The translations under genes and the position numbers were made by a program. The notes under the pieces were generated by a model. That model ran no database searches and had not been told where the DNA came from. It saw only the letters and a program-made list of their open reading frames with translations. From Maridesulfovibrio sp. (lineage in GTDB: Bacteria > Desulfobacterota > Desulfovibrionia > Desulfovibrionales > Desulfovibrionaceae), in the NCBI RefSeq assembly GCF_963677005.1, contig NZ_OY781616.1, forward strand, positions 3,768,501-3,832,500: DNA of 64,000 bases, in the 5' to 3' direction. Numbering within the stretch: position 1 is the first letter of the stretch; the number at the start of each line of letters is the position of its first letter. Below are positions 6,543-15,341 of the stretch, in pieces.

Positions 6543-9460
6543 AAATCCGGTTTGACCGCTTTCTCCGCGTGGGTTCAGCAGGAGCATTTTTATCCTCAGT
6601 TTTTCAGATTACACGCCCTGTAACTGCGGCTGCAGACGGCTTTGCCGGTATGGAGTGGCCGGATTCTGTTTCCGATACAACCATTTATGTTTTACTGGGG
6701 CTGGCTTTATTGCTGGCTTTCATGGCGTTGTACTCCTTTCGCAGACCGGCAGGTCTGCGGCAGCGGCTTTTGAGCACTTTTCTGTTTGTTTCCCTGCTGC
6801 CCATATGCGTTCTGGCCATTCTGGATCAGAAGGTTACATCCGATGCCCTTTCCGCAAACAGTCGTCAGGTGATGATGGCAGCCGCGCTGCACACGGCTGA
6901 TGAACTGGACTCTTTCCTGCTGAGTAACCTTTCAACCGTCAGGACTGAATCAACCATTCCTCAGTTTGCGGAATTTTTACGTATCCCGCCGGAAAAGCGT
7001 GATGATTCTCCGGAGGAAATGGCTGTAGCCGGATTGTTGACCGCTTTGAAGAGGCGTGATCAGACCAATATAACATCCATAGCCCTTCTGGACATGAGCG
7101 GGAATGCGGTGGCCGACACCTACGGACCTGATTTCGGGACAGACAAGTCGGACCGCAGTTATTTCGTGCAGCCGATAATGACCGGGCTTCCATATGTTTC
7201 CACAGTCGGTCTTTCGGGGATTTCAAGTCAGCCTTCATTATATTTCAGCTGTCCTGTCCGGGACACTTCCGGAGAAATTTTAGGAGTATTGCGGTTTCGG
7301 TACAACGCTGCGGTTCTTCAGAAGATTCTTGTCCCGCGTGGAGGTGAAGAGGACTCCGTATACGGCGCGATTCTCTTTGGAGGCGGGGGGATGCGTATGG
7401 CCGACACCAAACATCCCGAACTGGTGCTTACTCCTGCGTATGACGCTCTGGCTGCCGGTGCTGATGCTGTCGCTGGTAAGTCCACTGCTGTCGGGCCCGG
7501 AATTGAGAGAGATGATTTCTTCAATCCGGAACTATCCTTTTTTTATTCCTCGCTCTATGGACCAGAGCAGGATCCGACGCTCAATGTAAAAGTCCGGCTG
7601 CGCTATGCGCCGTGGACTCTTGTTCTGGGGTATTCCGAAGCCGCAAATCAGGTCAAGATCGCCACACAGTCCCGCTATGCCCTGCTTGCCGTGGTCTGTA
7701 TCATTATCGGCGTAACGGCCACAGCAGTACTGGTCAGCCGCAGTATAACAAAACCGCTGCTTTCCCTTACCGAAGCCGTGCGCAGGCTTTCGCATGGGGA
7801 AGAGGAGGTCTCGGTTTCCGTTCAGAGCGGTGACGAGATAGGAGAACTTGCGGCCAAATTCAATAAGATGAGTAAAGCACTGCATGTCTCCAGACAGAAA
7901 GTGGAGGCCTCATCGGAGCGGCTGCAGACTCTTCTTGATGCTTTACCGGATTGCGTTTTCATACACGATGCAGATGGACATATTCTTGATGTGAACAAGT
8001 CCTTCGAAAGGATGTTCGGCTATTCCGCTCAGGAAGCAGTCAACCTGTTCATAGAGGATTTGAGCGGTGTCGGTTACAGTCAGAAGGATGCTGTGGATCA
8101 GGTCTACGGCTGTGTCAGCGAAGGATTTATGTCCTTCGACTGGGTCTCCCGGCGAAAGGATGGTTATGAGTTTCCGGTGCATGTTCAGCTGCGCCGTTTC
8201 AGACTTCCGGAAGGAATGCACGTGATGGCCCTTGCTTCAGACATTACCGAACGCAAGCAGTTCGAGCAGGACCTGATGCATGCGCGAAATTATATTGCGG
8301 GGATCATTGATTCCATGCCGTCAATTCTGATCAGCGTGGATGTAAACGGTCTGGTCACTCAATGGAATATTCAGGCCGAACAGGCCATCGGAATTGCCAA
8401 AAGCGAAGCCAGGGGAAAACGGTTTGCTGAACTTATACCTTATCTTTCCGATGAGATGGAGAAGATAAATGATGCCATCAGGAATCGTACTCCGGTGTCC
8501 GATATGCGGCGTGTTCATATGGTGGGAGGGGTTGCCCGGTATGAGGATATAGCTGTTTTTCCCCTGTATGCTGACGGTATGCCCGGTGCGGTAATCCGTA
8601 TTGACGATGTCACCGAGCGGGTTCGGCTGGAGCAGGTGATGGTTCAGTCCGAAAAGATGCTTTCCGTAGGAGGATTAGCGGCGGGCATGGCTCATGAAAT
8701 CAACAACCCGCTGGCTGCGATAATGGGAAGCGTGCAGAACATGCGCAAACGTCTGCTGGATGATATGAAGAAGAACAGGGAGACGGCCCGGCTATGCGGG
8801 ATAGATCTGGATAGTATGCGTCATTACATGGTCGAACGCGATATTCCGAAAATGATAGACAGCATTCATGACGCCGGTACCAGAGCTGCCCGTATAGTCA
8901 GCAACATACTCCGCTTCAGCCGCAAGAGCGGTGAGGGCTTTGAGCAGAACGATCTCGCCGCACTTCTTGATAATGCTCTGGAGCTCATCGCCAGTGATTA
9001 CGATCTTAATAAGGATTACGATTTCAAAAATATTTCCCTGCTAAAAAAATACGCACCGGACATTCCTCCTGTTTTTTGTGAAGGAAACCAGATTCAGCAG
9101 GTTTTTCTGAATCTGCTCAAAAATGCGGCCGAGGCGGTTTCTGAAAAGCGGGAAAACAGTCCTCTGCCGCAAATAATCGTCAGCACCGGGATTGAATCCG
9201 GCATGGCTGTGGTTGAGGTTGAAGACAACGGTCCCGGAATGGATGCGGATGCCTGTCGCAGGGTGTTTGAGCCTTTCTATACCACCAAGTCGCCGGGCAA
9301 GGGAACCGGGCTGGGGCTTTCCGTTTCATACTTCATAATAACCGACCAGCATGACGGAACAATGGAAGTCTTCTCCGATCCCGGACATTGTACAAAGTTT
9401 GTGGTCAGGCTGCCCCTCGGAAACGGATCACGCCGGGCGCACGGAGTTGCTTCGGTCTGA
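6539..9460 (+). CDS. Cache-HAMP-PAS-PAS sensor histidine kinase
   Basis: This 973-residue kinase has membrane segments near residues 40-60 and 75-97 and a third near 380. Between the second and third is a dCache-type sensor (GNAVADTYGPDFGTDKSDRS followed by PYVSTVGLSG). HAMP follows, then two PAS domains (about 460-575 and 585-700), an HisKA box with AAGMAHEINNPLAAI, and an ATPase with VEDNGPGMD and GKGTGLGLSVS. It starts within the stop codon of the binding-protein gene. No response regulator lies in the same operon, so its output partner is elsewhere. Confidence 0.92.
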   Translation: MKIRFDRFLRVGSAGAFLSSVFQITRPVTAAADGFAGMEWPDSVSDTTIYVLLGLALLLAFMALYSFRRPAGLRQRLLSTFLFVSLLPICVLAILDQKVTSDALSANSRQVMMAAALHTADELDSFLLSNLSTVRTESTIPQFAEFLRIPPEKRDDSPEEMAVAGLLTALKRRDQTNITSIALLDMSGNAVADTYGPDFGTDKSDRSYFVQPIMTGLPYVSTVGLSGISSQPSLYFSCPVRDTSGEILGVLRFRYNAAVLQKILVPRGGEEDSVYGAILFGGGGMRMADTKHPELVLTPAYDALAAGADAVAGKSTAVGPGIERDDFFNPELSFFYSSLYGPEQDPTLNVKVRLRYAPWTLVLGYSEAANQVKIATQSRYALLAVVCIIIGVTATAVLVSRSITKPLLSLTEAVRRLSHGEEEVSVSVQSGDEIGELAAKFNKMSKALHVSRQKVEASSERLQTLLDALPDCVFIHDADGHILDVNKSFERMFGYSAQEAVNLFIEDLSGVGYSQKDAVDQVYGCVSEGFMSFDWVSRRKDGYEFPVHVQLRRFRLPEGMHVMALASDITERKQFEQDLMHARNYIAGIIDSMPSILISVDVNGLVTQWNIQAEQAIGIAKSEARGKRFAELIPYLSDEMEKINDAIRNRTPVSDMRRVHMVGGVARYEDIAVFPLYADGMPGAVIRIDDVTERVRLEQVMVQSEKMLSVGGLAAGMAHEINNPLAAIMGSVQNMRKRLLDDMKKNRETARLCGIDLDSMRHYMVERDIPKMIDSIHDAGTRAARIVSNILRFSRKSGEGFEQNDLAALLDNALELIASDYDLNKDYDFKNISLLKKYAPDIPPVFCEGNQIQQVFLNLLKNAAEAVSEKRENSPLPQIIVSTGIESGMAVVEVEDNGPGMDADACRRVFEPFYTTKSPGKGTGLGLSVSYFIITDQHDGTMEVFSDPGHCTKFVVRLPLGNGSRRAHGVASV

Positions 9461-9463
9461 TGA

Positions 9464-11737
9464 CTAGCGGTTGTCTTCCGCTATATCCGCCCGTGGGAAG
9501 ATAAGCGTGAAGCAGCCGCCGCCCCCGTCTTTTGTGGAAGCCCTGATGGTGCCGCTGTAATCCTTGACTATGCCGTAGGATATTGAGAGTCCCAGTCCGG
9601 TGCCTTTTCCCACATCCTTGGTGGTGAAAAAAGGCTCGAAAAGACGTCCCCGGATGGCTTCCGGAATGCCCGGACCGGTATCGCACACCTCGGCAATAAC
9701 CTTTTCCGGGGTGAACGTGGTGGAAATGTAGATCTTCTTGTCATCGGCAAGGGGTACCTTTCCGGCCCAGTTTTCCTCTATTGCGTCACGTGCGTTGATG
9801 AGCAGGTTGATGACCACCTGTTCCAGCCTGTTGGCATCGGCCATGATTATCGGCAGGTGACTGTTCAGATTCCACTCTACACTGATGTTGCGTACTGTAA
9901 GCTGCCTGCTGAAGAATTCGAAGCCGCGTCTGAGCACTTCGTTAAGCTGCACTGGCATGGTCTTGAGATCGGACTTCCGGCCGAATTCGCGCATGTGTTC
10001 GATTATCTTGCTGGCCCTGTTCACGTGCGAGTCGACGCCTTCGGCCATTTCCTTGAGAATATCCGGGTCTATGGGCTGACCCCGGCTGACCTTGCGCAGC
10101 ATGAGATTGCTGATTGTCTTGAGGATCGCCAGCGGCTGGTTCAGTTCGTGAGCCACACCGGAAGCCATCTCGCCTAGAGTGGTCATCTTGCTGGCCTGAA
10201 TGAGCTGCTGTTCCGCTTCCAGTTTTTTGGTCACATCGCTGCAGGTGACGATGAGTGTCCGGCTGCCGTTGAAGTCCGCCGGGGATATGCGCAGTACCGC
10301 ATAAATGGGCGTTCCGGATTTGGTTATCTGCGAGCAGGGGCCGATTTCCCTTTTTACTTTGACCAGGTGTTCGTAATCGGCGCGTTCCTCTTCCCGGAAG
10401 AGCTGCAGAAATGAACTTCCCTGAATTTCCTCGATGCCGTATCCGTACATCCCCTCTACCGGATCGTTGCAGTTGACCACGTCCAGAGTTTCGGCATCAA
10501 GAACGAATACCGCGCCGGGTATGGAGTCGAAAATTGCGTGATAGCGCTGTTCCGAAGCTGCGAGTCTCTGCTCCAGTTCCTTGCGTCGGGTCATGTCGAC
10601 CATCATCTCCATGGCGGCGACAATCTTTCCTTCCCGGTCCTTGATAGGAGAGGTGTAAACAATCCAGTGGATAGGTCTGCCGTCCTTGGATAGTCCTGAT
10701 TCCTCACTCATGTGCGGGGCAAGATCGAAAAATGTTTTTTCCACAGGACATTGTTCGCATTTGCGGTCACGGTTTTTGTTTATGAGGTAGCACTGCCGTC
10801 CCCTCGGTTTGCCGAAGTGGGCTTCGTATGCCTTGTTGTGCCGGATCACCCTGAAATTCAGGTCGACCACGCTGACCAGACAGGGCACGTTCTCAAACAG
10901 GTCCCGGTATTCCTCTTTCTGTTCCAGCAGGGCCTTGTGCTTTTCCTGCACCTGACGGCCCATCATGTTGAACGCATCCGAAAGTGTGCCTATTTCGTCT
11001 GTCTGGTCCAGTTGGACTTCGACAAAATCATTTGCAGAGCCGATGTCTCTGGTGGCCTTGATGAGCTTTCGGATAGGTTTGAAGATGAAGTTGTAGGCAT
11101 AAATAATAAGGGCTGCGAACGTGGCGATGAAAACCACCAGCGCAATCCCGAAATTGGCGCGTTCAAAGGTTCCGAGCATGGCGCTTTTCTTTTCGGTGGA
11201 GACCACAAGGTCCAGCAGTCCCAGCAGTCTTTCGCCTTTGGCGTGCACATGGCATGGCCCGGGGGCACACCCTTCGGAGTTGGGAATCGGAGTCATGATT
11301 CCCATATAATTTTTCCCGTTTACCGTTTTTGTCCGGCTGCGCTCCTTGAGGCTCATGGTGGCCGGAGGCGGGTTGAAGCTGTGGCACTTCTGGCAGGGGC
11401 CGCTTTTTATATCGATAACATCGTTTATTTCTTCCGGGTCGTTGGAATAGATTATGCGGCCTTTCTTGTTGATGACCCGTATGGATTTTATTTCCCCCTG
11501 CCTGCTCATGTTGTTGATGTCGTTCTGGATGAATTCCTTGGCATCAAGCATCATGGCGTGGTGCAGACTGAGCAGTACTGTATCGGAAAGCATGGCAATG
11601 TCGGAAATGACATTGCCGGTTACGTTTTTTTTGAAGAACAGCACATTGAAGCTGGTCCAGAGAATAACGCTCAGCAGCAGGGTGACCCCACCTGTGAGGA
11701 TCATTTTCATGATAAGGCTGTGGCGTAATCTCTTCAA
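9464..11737 (-). CDS. Sensor histidine kinase with a periplasmic c-type haem domain
   Basis: This 757-residue kinase has a signal-anchor helix (about 12-35), then a periplasmic region with CQKCH (Cys115, Cys118, His119) and CAPGPCH (Cys157, Cys162, His163). The first is a standard covalent haem motif and the second is a CX4CH variant, so one or two haems are expected. A second membrane helix (about 192-212), HAMP, two PAS domains, HisKA (SGVAHELNQPLAI) and ATPase (CDTGPGIPE, GKGTGLGLSIS) follow. The first PAS carries a cysteine group ending CEQCPVEKTF. It would sense redox state or a gas through haem. Its place beside rrf2 and hmc suggests control of electron transfer, which is inference. Confidence 0.9.
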   Translation of the reverse strand: MKRLRHSLIMKMILTGGVTLLLSVILWTSFNVLFFKKNVTGNVISDIAMLSDTVLLSLHHAMMLDAKEFIQNDINNMSRQGEIKSIRVINKKGRIIYSNDPEEINDVIDIKSGPCQKCHSFNPPPATMSLKERSRTKTVNGKNYMGIMTPIPNSEGCAPGPCHVHAKGERLLGLLDLVVSTEKKSAMLGTFERANFGIALVVFIATFAALIIYAYNFIFKPIRKLIKATRDIGSANDFVEVQLDQTDEIGTLSDAFNMMGRQVQEKHKALLEQKEEYRDLFENVPCLVSVVDLNFRVIRHNKAYEAHFGKPRGRQCYLINKNRDRKCEQCPVEKTFFDLAPHMSEESGLSKDGRPIHWIVYTSPIKDREGKIVAAMEMMVDMTRRKELEQRLAASEQRYHAIFDSIPGAVFVLDAETLDVVNCNDPVEGMYGYGIEEIQGSSFLQLFREEERADYEHLVKVKREIGPCSQITKSGTPIYAVLRISPADFNGSRTLIVTCSDVTKKLEAEQQLIQASKMTTLGEMASGVAHELNQPLAILKTISNLMLRKVSRGQPIDPDILKEMAEGVDSHVNRASKIIEHMREFGRKSDLKTMPVQLNEVLRRGFEFFSRQLTVRNISVEWNLNSHLPIIMADANRLEQVVINLLINARDAIEENWAGKVPLADDKKIYISTTFTPEKVIAEVCDTGPGIPEAIRGRLFEPFFTTKDVGKGTGLGLSISYGIVKDYSGTIRASTKDGGGGCFTLIFPRADIAEDNR

Positions 11738-11814
11738 TGTTTTTGCGGGGTTGGAATTGATGCGTTTCTATATCCGGGCAGGAATACAGCGCTGGATCAA
11801 CAGGTGTTCACGAA

Positions 11815-12246
11815 TTAATCCGGGCGGTCCATGGGACAGAGTCGTGCGTCTTTTACAAGGTCTGCGAGGGTATAGGAATCAAGCATCTTATACATGGCCT
11901 GATTGGCATCGTCCCAGATGGAGCGCCGCAGACACACCGCCGCCCGCGGACAGGTGGTGACATCGCCGTCGCAGTCCAGGACCGATTCGTCGCCCTCCAG
12001 AATGCGGGTGAGTTTTCCAAGAGATATGTCCTCCGGTTCCATTGTCAGAACGTTACCCCCATTGGGTCCGCGTTTGCCTTTAATGTATCCGGCCTCTTTT
12101 AATATTTTAAGTATCTTTTCCAGATATTTCAAAGAAATATCTTCGCGACGGGCAGAGTCCTTGCTTGGGACAGGTCCGTGTTTGGAGTGCAGGGCTATGT
12201 CCAGCAGCAGCCGGGTTCCGTATCTGGAGCGGGTAGTCAGTTTCAT
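11815..12246 (-). CDS. rrf2: Rrf2-family Fe-S transcription regulator
   Basis: This 143-residue protein has the N-terminal winged helix of Rrf2 (MKLTTRSRYGTRLLLDIAL, then SLKYLEKILKILKEAGYIKGKRGPNGG). Three cysteines, Cys92, Cys99 and Cys105, match the spacing used to hold a cluster in IscR and NsrR. The founding family member lies in the hmc operon of Desulfovibrio and represses it. Here the gene is about 4 kb downstream of hmcF and separated from it by two terminators, so it is probably its own unit but with the same target. Confidence 0.88.
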   Translation of the reverse strand: MKLTTRSRYGTRLLLDIALHSKHGPVPSKDSARREDISLKYLEKILKILKEAGYIKGKRGPNGGNVLTMEPEDISLGKLTRILEGDESVLDCDGDVTTCPRAAVCLRRSIWDDANQAMYKMLDSYTLADLVKDARLCPMDRPD

Positions 12247-12350
12247 GAATGCGTCTCAGGATTGTTGAGTTATCTGAAAATAATTATGTGACAATGTATC
12301 AGGAGACTTAAAATATGGGAAGAAGCAAAGTTCTCCACTGAAAAGGTCTG

Positions 12351-14306
12351 TTAATTTGCAGTACAGCCCTGCTCTACAATCGGTTTTGCGGTTCCAGTTC
12401 TTCTGGGCAGGGTGATGACGAATGATGTACCCTCGCCCGGTTCCGATTCAACCCGAATTTTTCCGCCGTGCTGCTCAATGGTCTGGTTGGAGATGAAAAG
12501 ACCTATGCCGGTCCCCCTTTTCCCCTTTGACGAAAAGAACAGGGTAAAGATTTTGTCTCTGGTTTCCCGGTCCATGCCCGAACCGTTGTCTCTTATAGTT
12601 ATTTCAATGTTCCCTGCAACTTCTACTGCCGACATACTGATAGAATATTGTTTACCCGGAATCGGGATATCGCAGGCATCCACGGCATTTTCCAGAAAAT
12701 TTACGAGTGCCGCGGACATGGAGCTGCTGTCGATCATGATTGTGCCCAGATTGTCCGGGACGGAAACAGTGTATTCTATTCCGGCGGCAGCAGCCTTGGC
12801 GTTGACAAGAGCGGCCGTGTCGGAGAGAAATTGCGCCGCCGGTATTTCCTCGACCTCAATCTCACGTGATTTAGCGTAATAGAGTATGTCGAGGACCATC
12901 TTTTTGATCCTGCCCACAATGTTCTTGAGTGCTTTGGAGGCTTCTTCCACCCGTTGCGTATCGTTTTTGCGCAGCCCTGATTCCAGGCGGTACATACCTC
13001 CGTCCAGTGCGGTGAGCATGCCTTTGACCCCGTGCGACATGGAACCGAGCATGAAACCAAGCGAGGTCAGGTGGTCCTGAAGTCGGCGTATTTCGGTGAT
13101 ATCAGTCGACATTTCCATTACCTGCGTAATTTCGCCGTAGGCATTTCGCAAAGGCGCGGACCAGACCAGCATGTTTTTGCGTTCTCCGCTGCCGGTGCTG
13201 ACCACGGTTTCCATCTGGTGCGATTCGCCGTCCTTGAAAGTGCGCTGCACCGGGCATTCTTCGCATGGAGCCTCGCGGTGTTTGTAGGCGCTGTGGCAGG
13301 CAAGGCCCAGAGGTTCGCCGAAATCTTCCTTGAAGCGGCGGTTCACTTCGGAAATGGTATAATCTCTGTTCTGGACCGAAATGTAGCAGGGGGCTTCATC
13401 GAAAAGGCGTTGAAATTTGTATTGTGTTTCAAGGAGTTCATCGCGCAGCCTTTGCAGTTCGGTCATGTCCACGGAGATATCGAGAACCAGTTCTATTTCG
13501 CCGTTCTTGTTCGGAATGGGAGCCGTGTAGACCGTGACCGGTATTTCCTCACCGTTTTCCGTAATGAAGGTTTCCTTGCTGCGCTGCCCCTTGCCGGTCT
13601 GAAAGGTGAGCTGTACGGGGCAGGCGTTTCCGGGGGAATTGCGGTCGGAGTATATATCGAAACTGTTTTTGCCGACAACGTCGCCGAGGCGTTCCTTGAG
13701 CAGTTTGTTGGTGGCGACGATCTCAAGGTAGCGGTTGTGGATCGAGACAAGACAGGGCAGTTCGTTGAACAGGCTGCTTCCGGTTTCTATTTCATCGGCT
13801 GCGTTGGAAAGGGCTTCACTCAACCCTTCAACAACCTGACAGGCTGCGTTCTGGCGTTCCAGCTCTACTATGCGTCTGGTCTTTTCTTCCACCAGCCGTT
13901 CCAGATTTTCGGTGTATTCGCGCACCTGCTGTTTGAGCTGGATCTTTTCCATTACCCGCTCAAGGGAAATTTCGAGAACTTCATCGTTGACCGGTTTGGT
14001 TATGAAATCGGCTGCTTCGAATTTCAGGGATTCAATGGCAAGGTCCATGTCACCGTGCCCGGTGAGCATGATCACTTCCACATGCGGGTAGTCTGATTTA
14101 ACAGCCTTGAGCAGGTCGATGCCGTCCATGCGCGGCATTTTGATGTCGGTGAGGATTATGTCGGGCTGGAAGGTTTTAAGCAGTTTGAGGGCCGCTTCTC
14201 CGTTCTCGGCGGTTTTGACAGTGTAGCCGAAATCCATAAGCGTCAGTCCGAGGAATCGCCTGAGTCCTTCCTCATCGTCAACCAGCATCAATTTCCTGTC
14301 ACTCAT
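12351..14306 (-). CDS. Receiver-PAS-PAS-histidine kinase hybrid
   Basis: This 651-residue cytoplasmic protein begins with a receiver (MLVDDEEGLRRFLG, phospho-acceptor Asp in ILTDIKMPRMDG, Lys in FITKPVND). After a coiled coil (about 125-165) come two PAS domains, both with a CPVQ(L/R)TF cysteine motif, the second with CHSAYKHREAPCEECP. The dimerisation box reads GFMLGSMSHGVKGMLTALDG, with His in a non-classical context, and the ATPase has RDNGSGMD and KRGTGIGLFIS. The receiver in front suggests it is regulated by another kinase. It lies between rrf2 and two receiver genes. Confidence 0.9.
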   Translation of the reverse strand: MSDRKLMLVDDEEGLRRFLGLTLMDFGYTVKTAENGEAALKLLKTFQPDIILTDIKMPRMDGIDLLKAVKSDYPHVEVIMLTGHGDMDLAIESLKFEAADFITKPVNDEVLEISLERVMEKIQLKQQVREYTENLERLVEEKTRRIVELERQNAACQVVEGLSEALSNAADEIETGSSLFNELPCLVSIHNRYLEIVATNKLLKERLGDVVGKNSFDIYSDRNSPGNACPVQLTFQTGKGQRSKETFITENGEEIPVTVYTAPIPNKNGEIELVLDISVDMTELQRLRDELLETQYKFQRLFDEAPCYISVQNRDYTISEVNRRFKEDFGEPLGLACHSAYKHREAPCEECPVQRTFKDGESHQMETVVSTGSGERKNMLVWSAPLRNAYGEITQVMEMSTDITEIRRLQDHLTSLGFMLGSMSHGVKGMLTALDGGMYRLESGLRKNDTQRVEEASKALKNIVGRIKKMVLDILYYAKSREIEVEEIPAAQFLSDTAALVNAKAAAAGIEYTVSVPDNLGTIMIDSSSMSAALVNFLENAVDACDIPIPGKQYSISMSAVEVAGNIEITIRDNGSGMDRETRDKIFTLFFSSKGKRGTGIGLFISNQTIEQHGGKIRVESEPGEGTSFVITLPRRTGTAKPIVEQGCTAN

Positions 14307-14368
14307 CCTGCACCCCCGGGAAATATGATACGATTTCCGGCCTTAAGTGCCGGAAAAAGGGAAAGGCC

Positions 14369-14398
14369 ACCGACGACCGAATTTAATCAGTCGTCGGT
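14369..14398 (-). terminator. Terminator overlapping the end of a receiver gene
   Basis: A 9-bp perfect inverted repeat, ACCGACGAC and GTCGTCGGT, encloses the stop codon of the receiver gene. On the minus strand it is followed by a pyrimidine run (TTTCCCTTTTT). Confidence 0.6.
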
Positions 14399-14752
14399 CT
14401 CGCCCAGGGCCTTTCGCACAATTTCGATTACTTCCGTGGGATCAAAAGGCTTTTTGATTGTTGCCACAGCCCTCTTGATCGCCATGTGAATACCCGGCAG
14501 TCCGCTGATAACGATAACCGGAATATTCGAAAATTCATCTTCAAGAGTCAGTCGGCGGTAAAATCTGGGGCCCCACTCATGAGGCATTTCCAGGTCAAGG
14601 GTTATCAGGTCCGGTTTTTCCGCCATGGCCACATCGAAGGCCGAGACCCCGTCGGACGCACGGCATGTCAGGTAACCGTGGTCCTCAAACACACTTACGA
14701 GGTAATCAACGATGTACGGATCGTCATCCACAACCATTATTTTTTTTGGCAT
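14387..14752 (-). CDS. Single-domain response regulator (receiver), copy 1
   Basis: This 121-residue receiver has DDDPYIVDYL (acidic pocket), LITLDLEMP (acceptor Asp), VIVISGLPG and the conserved Lys in IKKPFDPTE. It has no output domain. Where most receivers have the loop MPxMDGxELL, it has EMPHEWGPRFYRRL, also found in its neighbour at 14893, to which it is closely similar. It sits between the hmc-linked receiver and the hybrid kinase. Confidence 0.88.
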   Translation of the reverse strand: MPKKIMVVDDDPYIVDYLVSVFEDHGYLTCRASDGVSAFDVAMAEKPDLITLDLEMPHEWGPRFYRRLTLEDEFSNIPVIVISGLPGIHMAIKRAVATIKKPFDPTEVIEIVRKALGETDD

Positions 14753-14835
14753 TTAGTCACCTTTGTAATGATTTTAAGGGTTTATACGCCCTCTGTGGAT
14801 AGAAGCCTACACCGTACCTCAACATATATTCAAGC

Positions 14836-14876
14836 TAAAAAAGCCGGGCCGAACGAAGGTTGCCCTCCGCCCGGCC
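14836..14876 (-). terminator. Strong terminator at the end of the hmc-usp-receiver unit
   Basis: GCCGGGC (14843-14849) pairs with GCCCGGC (14869-14875). On the minus strand this is followed by a run of six or more U. It lies 17 bases beyond the stop codon of the receiver gene and marks the likely end of the hmc transcript. Confidence 0.88.
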
Positions 14877-14892
14877 CCGATATGGAATTGCT

Positions 14893-15246
14893 TTAGCCTA
14901 TGGTTTCCTTGACTATCCTTATCAGCTCTTCGGCATCGAAGGGCTTGGTAAGGGTGGCTATTGCCTTTGGAATTGCATACTTGTTGGCATTGAGTCCGCT
15001 GATCACAATGACCGGTATTCTTTTCAGATCATCGTTCTGGGTCAGTTTGCGATAAAAGCGCGGTCCCCATTCACCGGGCATTTCAAGGTCGAGTGTGATG
15101 AGATCGGGGGTTTCCTTTTCTGCGATCTCCACTGCAACCGCTCCGTCTTCAGCCATGACGGTTTCGTATCCGTTGTCGGCAAACAGTTCGCCGAGGTAGG
15201 AACGGATATCCTGATCGTCGTCTACAATCATAATCTTCTTGGACAT
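14893..15246 (-). CDS. Single-domain response regulator (receiver), copy 2, Rrf1-like
   Basis: This 117-residue receiver has IVDDDQDIRSYLG, LITLDLEMPGEWGPRFYRKL (acceptor Asp), VIVISGL and TLTKPFDAEE. There is no output domain. It is the last gene before a strong terminator in the unit that begins with hmcA. In Desulfovibrio vulgaris the hmc operon also includes a response regulator, rrf1, so it may play that role. A good AGGAGGAG ribosome site precedes the ATG. Confidence 0.88.
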   Translation of the reverse strand: MSKKIMIVDDDQDIRSYLGELFADNGYETVMAEDGAVAVEIAEKETPDLITLDLEMPGEWGPRFYRKLTQNDDLKRIPVIVISGLNANKYAIPKAIATLTKPFDAEELIRIVKETIG

Positions 15247-15341
15247 AATAACTCCTCCTGTGAATCTTCATCCTTTACATTCCGGGCAGCGGGTCATCAC
15301 CGCTGCCGTCGGTGCGGATTTGTTCAGATTCAGTTATCAAC

